From contig NZ_JADDOL010000003.1 in the NCBI RefSeq assembly GCF_016906305.1, forward strand, positions 1-64,000: a stretch of 64,000 nt of DNA. The letters are read 5' to 3'. How positions within the stretch are numbered: the first letter of the stretch is position 1; every line of letters starts with the position of its first letter. A program made the translations under genes and the position numbers. Positions 17,342-28,737 of this stretch are shown in pieces. A model generated the notes under the pieces. The model saw nothing but the letters and a program-made list of their open reading frames with translations. It was not told the origin of the DNA and did no database searches. This DNA comes from Alloalcanivorax marinus. GTDB taxonomy: Bacteria > Pseudomonadota > Gammaproteobacteria > Pseudomonadales > Alcanivoracaceae.

Positions 17342-18601
17342 CTATTGGCGCACATGGCCGTCGCCGAACACCACCCACTTCTGGCTGGTGAGCCCTTCCA
17401 GGCCCACCGGGCCCCGGGCGTGCAGCTTGTCGGTGGAAATCCCGATCTCGGCGCCCAGACCGTACTCGAAGCCGTCGGCGAAGCGGGTGGAGGCGTTCAC
17501 CATCACCGAGCTGGAGTCCACCTCCGCCAGGAAACGGCGGGCGTGGCTGTAGTTCTCGGTGATGATCGACTCGGTGTGCCCGGAGCTGTAGCGATGGATG
17601 TGGTCCATGGCCTGGTCCAGGTCGTCCACCACGCGGATGGCCAGCACCGGCGCCAGGTATTCCTCTTCCCAGTCGGTCTCGGTGGCCTCGGCCACGCCGT
17701 CGCCCAGCAGTTTGCGCGCCCGCTCGCAGCCGCGCAGCTCGACGCCGGCCTGGCGGTACTGGTCGGCCAGCTCCGGCAGCACGCGCTCGGCGATGCCGGC
17801 GTGCACCAGCAGGGTTTCCAGGGTATTGCAGGTGCCGTAGCGCTGGGTCTTGGCGTTGTAGGCCACCTTCACCGCCTTGGCCGGGTCCGCGTCCGCGTCG
17901 ATGAACACATGGCAGTTGCCGTCCAGGTGCTTGATCACCGGCACCCGCGCCTCGGCGCTGATGCGCTCGATCAGGCCCTTGCCGCCGCGCGGCACGATCA
18001 CGTCCACGAACTCGGGGTGGCGGATCAGTTCGCCCACGGCGGCCCGGTCGGTGGTCTCGATCACCTGCACGGCGGTGTCCGGCAGGCCCGCTTCGCGCAG
18101 CCCGGCGCGCAGGCACTCGGCGATCGCCTGGTTGGAATCGATGGCCTCGGAACCGCCACGCAGAATCGCCGCGTTGCCGGATTTCAGGCACAGGGCGGCG
18201 GCGTCGATGGTCACGTTGGGCCGGGATTCATAGATGATGCCGATCACGCCCAGGGGCACGCGCATTTTGCCCACCTGAATGCCGCTGGGGCGGAAGTTCA
18301 GATCGGTGATCTGGCCCACCGGATCGGCCAGGGCGCTGACCTGCTCCAGGCCCTCCACCATGCCGTCGAAGCGGGCCGGGGTCAGTTCCAGACGGTCCAG
18401 CAGGGCCGGGTCCAGGCCATTATCGCGACCGCGCGCCAGATCGCGCTGGTTGGCATCGAGAATGGCACTGCGATGGGCGCGCAGCGCGGCGGCGATGGCG
18501 CCGAGCGCGGCGTTCTTCTCGCCGGTGGTGGCCCGGGCCATGGCCCGGGAGGCGGCGCGGGCCTGCCGGCCCACGTCGGCCATGTACTGCTGGATATCCA
18601 T
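17342..18601 (-). CDS. proA: Gamma-glutamyl phosphate reductase
   Basis: ProA reduces gamma-glutamyl phosphate with NADPH to glutamate semialdehyde, the second step of proline synthesis. The 419-residue length is normal. The catalytic cysteine lies in [36 protein letters not shown] and [13 protein letters not shown] are standard family segments. It appears to be first in the transcription unit running to ybeD or beyond, with a consensus -10 upstream at 18634-18639. Confidence 0.97.
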   Translation of the reverse strand: MDIQQYMADVGRQARAASRAMARATTGEKNAALGAIAAALRAHRSAILDANQRDLARGRDNGLDPALLDRLELTPARFDGMVEGLEQVSALADPVGQITDLNFRPSGIQVGKMRVPLGVIGIIYESRPNVTIDAAALCLKSGNAAILRGGSEAIDSNQAIAECLRAGLREAGLPDTAVQVIETTDRAAVGELIRHPEFVDVIVPRGGKGLIERISAEARVPVIKHLDGNCHVFIDADADPAKAVKVAYNAKTQRYGTCNTLETLLVHAGIAERVLPELADQYRQAGVELRGCERARKLLGDGVAEATETDWEEEYLAPVLAIRVVDDLDQAMDHIHRYSSGHTESIITENYSHARRFLAEVDSSSVMVNASTRFADGFEYGLGAEIGISTDKLHARGPVGLEGLTSQKWVVFGDGHVRQ

Positions 18602-18633
18602 GTGAAACGCCTGTCGGGAAAACGAAAAGGCGC

Positions 18634-18639
18634 ATTATA
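18634..18639 (-). promoter_or_regulatory. -10 element TATAAT before proA
   Basis: On the minus strand the sequence reads CCGTATAATGCGCC, a perfect -10 hexamer, 33 bases before the proA ATG. A -35 at 17-base spacing would be TTCGCG, a weak match. It lies in the gap between the methyltransferase stop and proA, so it is the best candidate promoter for the proA-nadD-rsfS-rlmH-mrdA-rodA-mltB-rlpA-dacC string. Confidence 0.55.
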
Positions 18640-18681
18640 CGGGGTTCCGGGCGGGCCGCGAAACAGCCCTGGCGTGGGGAA

Positions 18682-19533
18682 TCAGGCCGCCTCGGCCTCC
18701 AGGATGCGCACCATGGGCGTGCCCCGGGTGCGCGGGATTGGCAGGGTGCCGTAGTAATCCGCCGGGTCGTGCACGGTCAGCGCGGCGAAGCCCTGCTCGC
18801 GGAAGTGGGCCCTGGTGGCCCGGTCGGAGTCGAAATGGAAGGCCACGTTGCTGCGCGACAGGGCGCCCAGCAGCCCGCCCAGGGTCTTCAGGGTGCGGTG
18901 GAAGCGCATGTTGGCGTACAGCGGATAGTTGTCGGTCAGGTAAACGCCGCGCGGAAACGCCTTCAGCCCCTCGGCGAGCCGCGCCCAGAACGGGCTGATG
19001 GTGGCCAGATCGAAATAGTTGATCAGCCCCTCGGTGACCACCGCCACCGGCCGTGCCGGGTCCAGGCGGCGGAGCAGGGCGGCGACGCTGTGCTCGCCGT
19101 CGGCCACCAGAATGTTCACGGTCTCCACCCGGTGCCGGTCATCCAGGGTGCCCTGCCGGGCCAGCAGCCGCTGCTTGCGCCGCGCCATGTCCGGCAGGTC
19201 CGCCTCCACATAGTCGATGCCGGGATGGCGGGCGCGCAGCCGGCTGCCGCGTGGGCTCAGCCCGCAGGCGATCTCCACGATCTGCAGATCCGGGTGGTCG
19301 GCGATCAGCGCTTCCAGGCGCGCGTCGATCAGGTGATGACGCTGCAGCAGAAAGGTGCGGATGTTGCCGCCCATCAACCGCTTGCCCACCGCCTCGAACG
19401 GCGTCATGGCGCCGTACAGCAGGGCCCCGGCGGGGGTGCGGAAACCGGGCCCGGACAGGCCGTTGCGCACCCACACCTGGCCGGTATAGAGGGCGGTAAA
19501 GCTGATCGAGGAGGTATCAAGACGTTGGGCCAT
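18682..19533 (-). CDS. Leucine carboxyl methyltransferase-family SAM protein
   Basis: The 283-residue protein resembles the bacterial LCM/PPM1-type class I SAM methyltransferases. It has a glycine motif at VEIACGLSPRGSRL, an acidic residue at the end of the next strand (YVEADLPDMARRKQ), and VAVVTEGLINYFD as the post-I region. The N-terminal half reads AQRLDTSSISFTALYTGQVWVRNGLS, typical of a subset often annotated as class I SAM-dependent methyltransferase. Its substrate is unknown. I take the ATG at 19533; a GTG at 19545 is also in frame but no ribosome binding site favours it. It is transcribed with the Fic gene, 85 bases upstream. Confidence 0.7.
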   Translation of the reverse strand: MAQRLDTSSISFTALYTGQVWVRNGLSGPGFRTPAGALLYGAMTPFEAVGKRLMGGNIRTFLLQRHHLIDARLEALIADHPDLQIVEIACGLSPRGSRLRARHPGIDYVEADLPDMARRKQRLLARQGTLDDRHRVETVNILVADGEHSVAALLRRLDPARPVAVVTEGLINYFDLATISPFWARLAEGLKAFPRGVYLTDNYPLYANMRFHRTLKTLGGLLGALSRSNVAFHFDSDRATRAHFREQGFAALTVHDPADYYGTLPIPRTRGTPMVRILEAEAA

Positions 19534-19618
19534 AAAGTGCTTCACGCGGCAAGGGGCATTCCCGCGACCCTAGCAAAGCCGCCGCCTCCGCGCGGGCCAA
19601 TCCGCTGCGCGGCCACCC

Positions 19619-20839
19619 CTACAAGGAAGGCTGTTGCGGCGCCAGTTCGGGGAAATACCAGGGTTCCGCGTGCTCGGGGATGGCCCAGCGTAACGGTGAG
19701 CGGTTATTGGTTTCGCTGAGCAATCCCTCGTCGCGGAGCTGGCTGATCAGGCGCCGGCTGTTGCGCTCGGAATTCTGGCCGGCCAGTTCCAGCGCTTCGC
19801 CGCGATCCAGTTCGCCGGATTGGAAGGCGGCGAACAATACCCGTGCCGCTGCCGGTTTAAGGGGCCCGGGGCAACCGGGTACACGGCCGTCGTTACGGGC
19901 CTGCACATAACTCCGGAACCGGCGGCGGAGGTTGCCGAGATCCAGCAGGCCGCTAACGTATCCCACCTGATCCAGTGCCTGATCCAGCATAAAGTCGCAG
20001 AACGCCACCAAGGCGGCCTCCGACAGGCTGCCGCGGCCGTCCCGGTCGCCCCGGCGCGGTTGGTCCGCGCTTGAGAGCAGTGCCTTGTAACGGTCGGCGG
20101 CCCGGGCCAGGCCCCGGCTCAGGCACCAGACCCCGACGCTGTCCAGGCCGGCGGCCTTCAGGGCCTCGTCGGTCCATAGGCGGACCGCCCGGCCATTGCC
20201 GTCGAGAAAGGGGTGAATCCAGAGCAGGCGATGGTGGGCGGCCATCACCGCGATGATCTTCCGTGTGCCTGGCAGCCGTTCCGGGCGGTACTGTTCCAGA
20301 AAGCTGTCCATCATGACCGGTAGCGCTTCGGCGGGCGGGGGGATATGCCGCCCCACCCTGACCTGGCGGCGCCGATATTGACCGGGCTCCAGGCGCTCTT
20401 CCTCACCGGTTTGGGGGTCCCTGATAAAGCGCTGATGTTCCGGCAGCGCCGCGTAGAACTCGTAATGAATCCATTTCAGGGTATCGGCCTGGAACGGGTC
20501 CTTTTGTTCGGGTGGGAGCCCGGCCAGTCGGGCTTGCACCTGGATATGGGCCAGGGATTCCTGTTGCAGATCGCGGGTAGCCGGATCGGCGCTGAAGTCG
20601 CCGCGCTGAGCCTCGCGTATCTGGTGCGGCAGGGTGCGATTGCCCTCGATCAGGTTGGAGTAATAAGAGTTGATTACCGCCATATGAGTGCGCAGCGTTT
20701 TGGCGGTAAGGGGGTGCAGCTGGCCCGCCAGGGCGGCGGCCTGCCGGTTCAATGCCAGGGCCTTATCCGCAAGCCCGCTTTGCCCCAGTTGCGCATCGCC
20801 GGGGAGAAAGGGCGTGAGGTCCAGAATACTGTTTGTCAT
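19619..20839 (-). CDS. Fic-domain AMPylase-like protein with C-terminal winged helix
   Basis: Fic proteins transfer AMP or similar groups onto target hydroxyls. The 406-residue protein has an intact core motif HPFLDGNGRAVR (HxFxxGNGRxxR). An N-terminal inhibitory-helix motif (SNLIEGN, fitting S/TxxxE-G/N) marks it as class II, with autoinhibition in the same chain. The C-terminal ~70 residues (SERNSRRLISQLRDEGLLSE) look like a winged helix-turn-helix. No antitoxin-like partner adjoins it. The frame extends to a TTG at 20920, but that stretch carries repeated TTGGCCGG sequences. I prefer the ATG at 20839, although it lacks a clear ribosome binding site. Targets are unknown. Confidence 0.85.
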   Translation of the reverse strand: MTNSILDLTPFLPGDAQLGQSGLADKALALNRQAAALAGQLHPLTAKTLRTHMAVINSYYSNLIEGNRTLPHQIREAQRGDFSADPATRDLQQESLAHIQVQARLAGLPPEQKDPFQADTLKWIHYEFYAALPEHQRFIRDPQTGEEERLEPGQYRRRQVRVGRHIPPPAEALPVMMDSFLEQYRPERLPGTRKIIAVMAAHHRLLWIHPFLDGNGRAVRLWTDEALKAAGLDSVGVWCLSRGLARAADRYKALLSSADQPRRGDRDGRGSLSEAALVAFCDFMLDQALDQVGYVSGLLDLGNLRRRFRSYVQARNDGRVPGCPGPLKPAAARVLFAAFQSGELDRGEALELAGQNSERNSRRLISQLRDEGLLSETNNRSPLRWAIPEHAEPWYFPELAPQQPSL

Positions 20840-20847
20840 AAGACGGA

Positions 20848-20958
20848 TTTGGCCGGTTCGTTGGCCGGATAGTAGTTCTTCTAAATGTCTGATGTCAAAG
20901 AGGTAATCGGATATTTGCAACGGTAAGCGAGGGCGGTTTTGGCCGGTTCCGTGGCCGG
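20848..20958. repeat. Paired TTGGCCGG direct repeats upstream of fic
   Basis: Two 21-base copies (20848-20868 and 20938-20958) match at 19 of 21 positions and lie 90 bases apart. Each contains two GGCCGG half-sites 12 bases apart. One copy sits nine bases before the chosen fic start, the other between the holA stop and fic. The even spacing suggests protein-binding sites, possibly for the Fic winged-helix domain itself. That is inference. Confidence 0.4.
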
Positions 20959-20965
20959 TTGGGGG

Positions 20966-21967
20966 CTACTTTTCCAGGATCGCGGGCAGCGGCCGGCCGC
21001 ACAGGCGCAGGATCAGGCCGGCCAGGTATTGCCAGGGGTCGCCGGGGCCCATGCCCTTGATCGCCTGGTCGGCGCGGATCGCCAGGGCCTGGGCGCGGTG
21101 CAGCTGGCGCGGCGGCAGCTGGCGGGCACGGGCTTCCAGGGCGCGCAGCCGTTGCGGCGGCAGGCGTGGCGGCTGGCCGCCGGTGACCAGGGCGTCCAGG
21201 GCGCGGATGTCGCGGCCCAGGGCCCACAGCACCACCGGCGCTTCCACCCCTTCGGCGCGCAGGGTGCGCAGAATGCGCAGGGCCCGTTCCGCGTCGCCGC
21301 GGCCGGTGGCGTCGGTGAGGTCGAAGGGGGTGTAGCGGCTGGAGTCGCCCACCGCCTGCTGCACGGTGTCGGCGCTGACCCGGCCGTCCTCGGTGAGCAG
21401 GGCCAGTTTGTCCACTTCCTGGGCGGCGGCCAGCAGGTTGCCCTCGCTGCGCTGGATCAACAGTTCCAGGGCGTCGTCGTCGATGGCCAGGCCCCGGCCG
21501 GCCAGCCGGTCGCGCAGCCAGTGCTGCAGCTGCTTGCCTTCCACCGGCCAGATTTCCAGCACCGCGCCCACCGCGTCCAGCGCCTTTACCCAGGCGCTGT
21601 TCCAGTCCTTGCGGCGGTCCAGCTTGGAGCAGCGGATCAGCAGCAGGGTGTCCGGGGAGGGCGGGTCGAGCAAGTCGCGCAGGGTCTGGCTGCCGGCCTT
21701 GTCCGGCCGCTTTTCGCCGAGCACCACTTCGAGAATGCGGCGGCCGCCGAACAGGCTCAGGCTCTGGGCCTCGTTGCGCAGGGCGTTCCAGTCGATGCCG
21801 GTGTCGGCGCTGAAGCGGTGGCGCTCGTCGAAACCCTGGTCACGGGCGGCGGCGCGCAGCGCATCCAGGGCTTCGTCCTGCTGCAGCGGTTCGTCGCCGG
21901 CCACCAGATAGACCGGCAGCAGCTCGCCCTGCAGGTGCTTGGCCAGATGCTCCGCGCGCAGACGCAT
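20966..21967 (-). CDS. holA: DNA polymerase III subunit delta
   Basis: HolA is the clamp-opening subunit of the clamp loader. The 333-residue protein matches family length. The N-terminus reads MRLRAEHLAKHLQG, followed by VYLVAGDEPLQQDEALDALR, the non-functional Walker-like region typical of delta. IRCSKLDRRKDWNSAWVKAL and ALELLIQRSEGNLLAAAQEVDKLALL are also characteristic. It starts three bases after the lptE stop on the same strand (leuS-lptE-holA), the conserved order. Confidence 0.95.
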   Translation of the reverse strand: MRLRAEHLAKHLQGELLPVYLVAGDEPLQQDEALDALRAAARDQGFDERHRFSADTGIDWNALRNEAQSLSLFGGRRILEVVLGEKRPDKAGSQTLRDLLDPPSPDTLLLIRCSKLDRRKDWNSAWVKALDAVGAVLEIWPVEGKQLQHWLRDRLAGRGLAIDDDALELLIQRSEGNLLAAAQEVDKLALLTEDGRVSADTVQQAVGDSSRYTPFDLTDATGRGDAERALRILRTLRAEGVEAPVVLWALGRDIRALDALVTGGQPPRLPPQRLRALEARARQLPPRQLHRAQALAIRADQAIKGMGPGDPWQYLAGLILRLCGRPLPAILEK

Positions 21968-21970
21968 GGT

Positions 21971-22465
21971 TCAGTCCTTGATCTTGCGCGAGGCGTTGGC
22001 GAGCTGATTGATCAGCCGGTAGCTGATGTCCTCGATCAGATCGGTGCGCACCAGGTCCTCTTCGTCGGAGGTGGCGGTGACGTTGTCCGGCGAGTAGGCG
22101 AAGCTGCGGATCGCGGTAAGGCGGCGCGGCGGGTTGAGCATGGCGCCGGTGTCCCGGTCGATCAGCTGCCAGGTAATCTCGTAGCGCAGTTCGCGCTCGG
22201 CGGCCCGGCCCCGGTCGTCCACCGCCGCGGTGCGCTGGTTCCATTCCTCGTCGGTGATTTCCACCACGTAGGGGGACTGGTTGTGCACCAGCACGCCGTT
22301 GGGTTCGAGCAGGTCTTCCAGGGTGTAGCGCAGCCGCGCGCTGGCACCCTGCAGGGTAATGCTCTCGAAGTTCGGCGTGGCGGTCTGCCCGCGCAGCTGC
22401 CAGCCGGAACAGGCGGACAGCAGCAGGGCGGCGAACAGCAGGGCGAGCGCGGGACGAAGGGACAT
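21971..22465 (-). CDS. lptE: LPS-assembly lipoprotein LptE
   Basis: LptE plugs the LptD barrel and helps place LPS in the outer leaflet. The 164-residue protein has a lipobox (LLLSACSGW, cysteine near residue 20) followed by QLRGQ, typical of LptE. It begins at the ATG at 22465, two bases after the leuS stop. The upstream extension of the frame reads through leuS in another frame and is rejected. The sequence is divergent, as in all LptE, and position between leuS and holA is the strongest support. Confidence 0.92.
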   Translation of the reverse strand: MSLRPALALLFAALLLSACSGWQLRGQTATPNFESITLQGASARLRYTLEDLLEPNGVLVHNQSPYVVEITDEEWNQRTAAVDDRGRAAERELRYEITWQLIDRDTGAMLNPPRRLTAIRSFAYSPDNVTATSDEEDLVRTDLIEDISYRLINQLANASRKIKD

Positions 22466-22467
22466 GA

Positions 22468-25614
<3,147 letters not shown>

Positions 25615-25618
<4 letters not shown>

Positions 25619-27366
25619 GGGGCGGCCGAAGGCCGCATCGCGCCAGCGGCGCGGGCGGTGTCCGGGTCGAGTTTTTCCAACGCCTGGTAATGGCTGAGAA
25701 ACACCTCCCCCGTCAGCCGTTGCAGGAAATCGCTGCGCTGCAGCTGGTCCATCACCGGGCCTTTCACTTCCGAGAGATGCAGGGTGACGCCGGCGTCGGC
25801 CAGGCGGCGGTTGAGGGTTTGCAGGCTGTCCAGGGCGCTGGCGTCGATGTGGTTGATGGCCGAGCACAGCAGCACCACGTGGCGGCGGCCGTCGCAGTGC
25901 AGGGCGCGGTCGTAGATGCTGTCCTCGGTGCGCCGGGCGTTGGCGAAGTAGAGCGATTCATCGACGCGGATCGACAGCACCCGGGGCGAGGTGATCACCC
26001 GGTGGCGGCGCACATTGCGAAAGTGTTCGGTGCCCGGCACCTGGCCCAGCTCCGCGATGTGCGGCTGGCTGGTGCGCCACAGGTGCAGGGCCAGCGCCGC
26101 CGCCACCCCGGCGATCACGCCGGCTTCCACGCCCGCCGCGAGCACCCCCAGCAAGGTCACCAGCAAGGCGGTGAAATCCGCCTTGGAGTAGCGCCAGGCC
26201 CGGGCCAGCGCCGGCAGGTCCACCAGGGTCAGCACCGCCACGATGATGGTGGCGGCCAGGGTGGCCTTGGGCAGGTACTGGAACCAGGGGGTGAAAAACA
26301 GGGCGGTGAGGGCGATGCCGCCGGCGGTGAACACCCCGGCCAGGGGCGTGCGGGCGCCGGCGTCGAAATTGACCACCGAGCGGGAGAAGCCGCCGGTCAC
26401 CGGGATGCCGCCGCTGACGCCGGAGGCCAGATTGGCGGCGCCCAGGCCGATCAGCTCGGCGTTGGAGTCCACCCGCTGGCGGCGCTTGGCGGCCAGGGTC
26501 TGGGCCACCGACACGGATTCCACGAAGCCGATCAGGCTGATCAACAACGCCGGCAGCCACAGCGCTTGCCAGAGCCCGGGGTCGAAGGCCGGGAGAGTGG
26601 GCACCGGCAGGCCGCCGGGCACCGGGCCGACCACCGCCACGCCCCGCTCGGCCAGGCCACCGGGGCCGGCGGCCAGGGTGGTGGCGATCACCGCCACCAC
26701 CGGCCCGGCCTTGGTCAGCAGATCCACCAGCCAGGCGGGCAGGGCGGTGCGCCCCAGCTGGCGCTTCAGCGGTCCCCGCGCCCACAGCAGAAACAGCACG
26801 GCGGCGACGCCCAGCAGCACCGTGGGGCCGTGCACCTGGTCCAGGTGGCGGGCGCCGGACACCGCCAGTTGCCAGAGGGTGTCGCCGCCCATGTCGATGC
26901 CCAGCAAATGACGGAGCTGGCCGGCGGCGATCAGCAGGCCGGAGGCGGTGATAAAGCCGCTGATCACCGAATGGCTGAGCAGATTGGCGATCCAGCCCAG
27001 GCGCAGCACGCCCATCACCACCAGCAGGCCGCCGGACATCAGGGCCAGCACCACGGTGGCGGCCAGATAACGGTCCGGGTCGCCGCCGGCCACCTGCCCG
27101 GCGGCGGCCGCGGTCATCAGCGAAATCACCGCCACCGGCCCCACCGCCAGGGTGCGGCTGGAGCCGAACAGGGCGTAGGCGATCAGCGGCAGAATGCTGG
27201 CGTACAGGCCCACCTGCGCCGGCACCCCGGCGAGCAGCGCATAGGCCAGGCTCTGGGGGATCAGCATCAGGGTGACGATCAGCGCCGCCAGGCCGTCGGC
27301 GGCGGCGTCGTCGCGCCGGTAGCCGGGCAGCCAGCCGGCGGCGGGCAGCCAGCGACTCAGTGTCAT
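25615..27366 (-). CDS. SulP-family anion transporter with STAS domain
   Basis: This 583-residue inner-membrane carrier for sulfate or related anions has about 12-14 hydrophobic segments starting with the SulP signature PQSLAYALLAGVPAQVGLYAS. GGIPVTGGFSRSVVNF is in the middle, and a cytoplasmic STAS domain (about residues 450-570) contains LLCSAINHIDASALDSLQTL. It follows the persulfide dioxygenase-like and DUF442 genes on the same strand, with 10 bases between. That context suggests it moves the sulfite, sulfate or another oxyanion produced or used by sulfide oxidation. Substrate and direction are not determined by sequence; some SulP proteins carry bicarbonate or dicarboxylates. Confidence 0.85.
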
Positions 27367-27376
27367 GGGCGGCGAT

Positions 27377-27718
27377 TCAGGGATTCAGGGTTCGGGCCCG
27401 CTCCCACAGCTTGCCGCAGCGGTTGCCGGTGCGGCAGAACGCCAGCACCGGGCCCGGTTGCTGGCGGATCAGCTCGGCGAACCGGCGGGCGTCGTCGTCG
27501 TCGATCTCGCTGGCCACCACCGGCTGGTAGTGGTACGCCAGGCCGGCCGCCCGGGCCGCCTCTTCCATGGTCCGGTGGTCCGGCTGGTCCTCGCTTTCGC
27601 CGTCCGGCCGGTTGTTGATGACCACCCGGAAACCGGCCCGCGCCAGCCCGGCCATGTCCTCCGGGCGCAGTTGGGGCGAGACCGCCAGGTCCGGGGTGAG
27701 ATGGGTAACGTCGCTCAT
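27377..27718 (-). CDS. DUF442 / TIGR01244-type phosphatase-like sulfur transferase
   Basis: The 113-residue protein shows the DUF442 pattern: the N-terminal SPQLRPEDMAGLARAGFRVVINNRPDGE and the P-loop-like CRTGNRCG near residue 98. This motif resembles dual-specificity phosphatases (CxxxxxR), but in bacteria the domain is usually fused or adjacent to persulfide dioxygenases (Blh/BigR loci) and is treated as a rhodanese-like sulfur transferase. It overlaps the metallo-hydrolase stop by four bases, so the two are translationally coupled and likely act together. The activity is inferred. Confidence 0.8.
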   Translation of the reverse strand: MSDVTHLTPDLAVSPQLRPEDMAGLARAGFRVVINNRPDGESEDQPDHRTMEEAARAAGLAYHYQPVVASEIDDDDARRFAELIRQQPGPVLAFCRTGNRCGKLWERARTLNP

Positions 27719-28614
27719 GGGGCCTCCGGGGCGCCGAATACGTTGAGGGGAATCTTCAGGTAGCGGGTGCCGTTGCTCTCCGGCGGCGGCAGGTGGCCGG
27801 CGCGCATGTTCACCTGCACCGACGGCAGAATCAGCCGGGGCATGCCCAGGGTGGCGTCACGCTGTTCGCGCATGGCCACGAAGGCGTCCTCGCTGACGCC
27901 GTCGTGGACATGAATGTTGTCCCGGCGCTGGTCGCCCACGGTGGTCTGCCAGTGGAAGTCCTCACGGCCCTCCGGCAGATAGTCGTGGCACAGAAACATG
28001 CGGGTCTCGTCGGGCAGCGCCAGCAGCTTGCGGATCGAGCGGTACAGGGTGCGGGCGTCGCCGCCGGGGAAATCGCAGCGGGCGGTGCCGTAGTCCGGCA
28101 TGAACAGGGTGTCGCCCACGAACACGGCGTCGCCGATCAGGTGGCTCATGCAGGCCGGTGTGTGCCCGGGGGTGTGCAGGGCGCGGCAGGCCAGGTTGCC
28201 GATCGAATAGGTCTCGCCGTCGTGGAACAAATGGTCGAACTGGCTGCCGTCCCGGGCGAACTCGCCGCCGGCGTTGAAAATGCCTCCGAAGGTATCCTGC
28301 ACGGTGCGGATGCGGTCGCCGATGGCCAGCTTGCCGCCCACCCGTTCCTGAATCCAGGGCGCCGCCGACAGATGGTCGGCGTGCACGTGGGTCTCCAGCA
28401 GCCACTCCACGGTCAGGTCGTGGGCGCGGACGAAGTCCACCAAGCGCTGGGCGCCCTGATGGCTGGTACGGCCGGCGGCCGGGTCGTAGTCGAGCACCGA
28501 GTCGACGATGGCGCAGTGGCGGGTCGCCGGGTCGATGACCACATAGCTGACGGTGTTGGTGGCGTGATCGAAAAAGCTTTCCACCTGCGGGTGTTCGGTG
28601 GGCGCGGATGTCAT
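27715..28614 (-). CDS. MBL-fold persulfide dioxygenase-like hydrolase
   Basis: The 299-residue protein carries the metallo-beta-lactamase motif HVHADHLSAAPW (HxHxDH), the later histidine in HTPGHTPACMSHL, and an aspartate in VFVGDTLFMPDYGTARCDFPGG. The spacing is close to ETHE1/Blh persulfide dioxygenases, which oxidise glutathione persulfide to sulfite with one mononuclear iron. It starts at an ATG with GAGGAGG five bases upstream. With the DUF442 and SulP genes it forms a likely three-gene operon for sulfide/persulfide detoxification. No bigR/ArsR-type gene is adjacent. Confidence 0.85.
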   Translation of the reverse strand: MTSAPTEHPQVESFFDHATNTVSYVVIDPATRHCAIVDSVLDYDPAAGRTSHQGAQRLVDFVRAHDLTVEWLLETHVHADHLSAAPWIQERVGGKLAIGDRIRTVQDTFGGIFNAGGEFARDGSQFDHLFHDGETYSIGNLACRALHTPGHTPACMSHLIGDAVFVGDTLFMPDYGTARCDFPGGDARTLYRSIRKLLALPDETRMFLCHDYLPEGREDFHWQTTVGDQRRDNIHVHDGVSEDAFVAMREQRDATLGMPRLILPSVQVNMRAGHLPPPESNGTRYLKIPLNVFGAPEAP

Positions 28615-28658
28615 GACGGCCTCCTCGGGGACGCTGTTCGGTGACGATGTCCCTGCTG

Positions 28659-28688
28659 TTTATAGGAGGCCGAAGGGGCTGATGTCAA
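28659..28688 (-). promoter_or_regulatory. Sigma-70 promoter for the persulfide operon
   Basis: Minus strand: TTGACA (-35, 28683-28688), 18-base spacer, TATAAA (-10, 28659-28664). The -35 is perfect and the -10 matches five of six. The predicted start of transcription is about 38-40 bases before the ATG at 28614. This is the best-formed sigma-70 promoter I found in the window. Confidence 0.75.
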
Positions 28689-28691
28689 ATG

Positions 28692-28723
28692 GGTTATATG
28701 CTTATTCCTAAAAAATATAAACC
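28692..28723. promoter_or_regulatory. AT-rich imperfect palindrome just upstream of the -35
   Basis: GGTTATAT (28692-28699) and ATATAAACC (28715-28723) form an imperfect inverted pair around an AT-rich centre, starting four bases from the -35 element. It could be an operator (ArsR/BigR-type regulators use AT-rich palindromes) or an UP element. The lnt stop lies 15 bases beyond, so the site is confined to this short gap. Confidence 0.4.
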
Positions 28724-28737
28724 ATGCCCGGACGAGG

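Noticed and set aside
19619-20839. Fic protein as toxin of a toxin-antitoxin pair
   Set aside because: No small antitoxin-like gene adjoins it, and the inhibitory motif is built into the same chain (class II).
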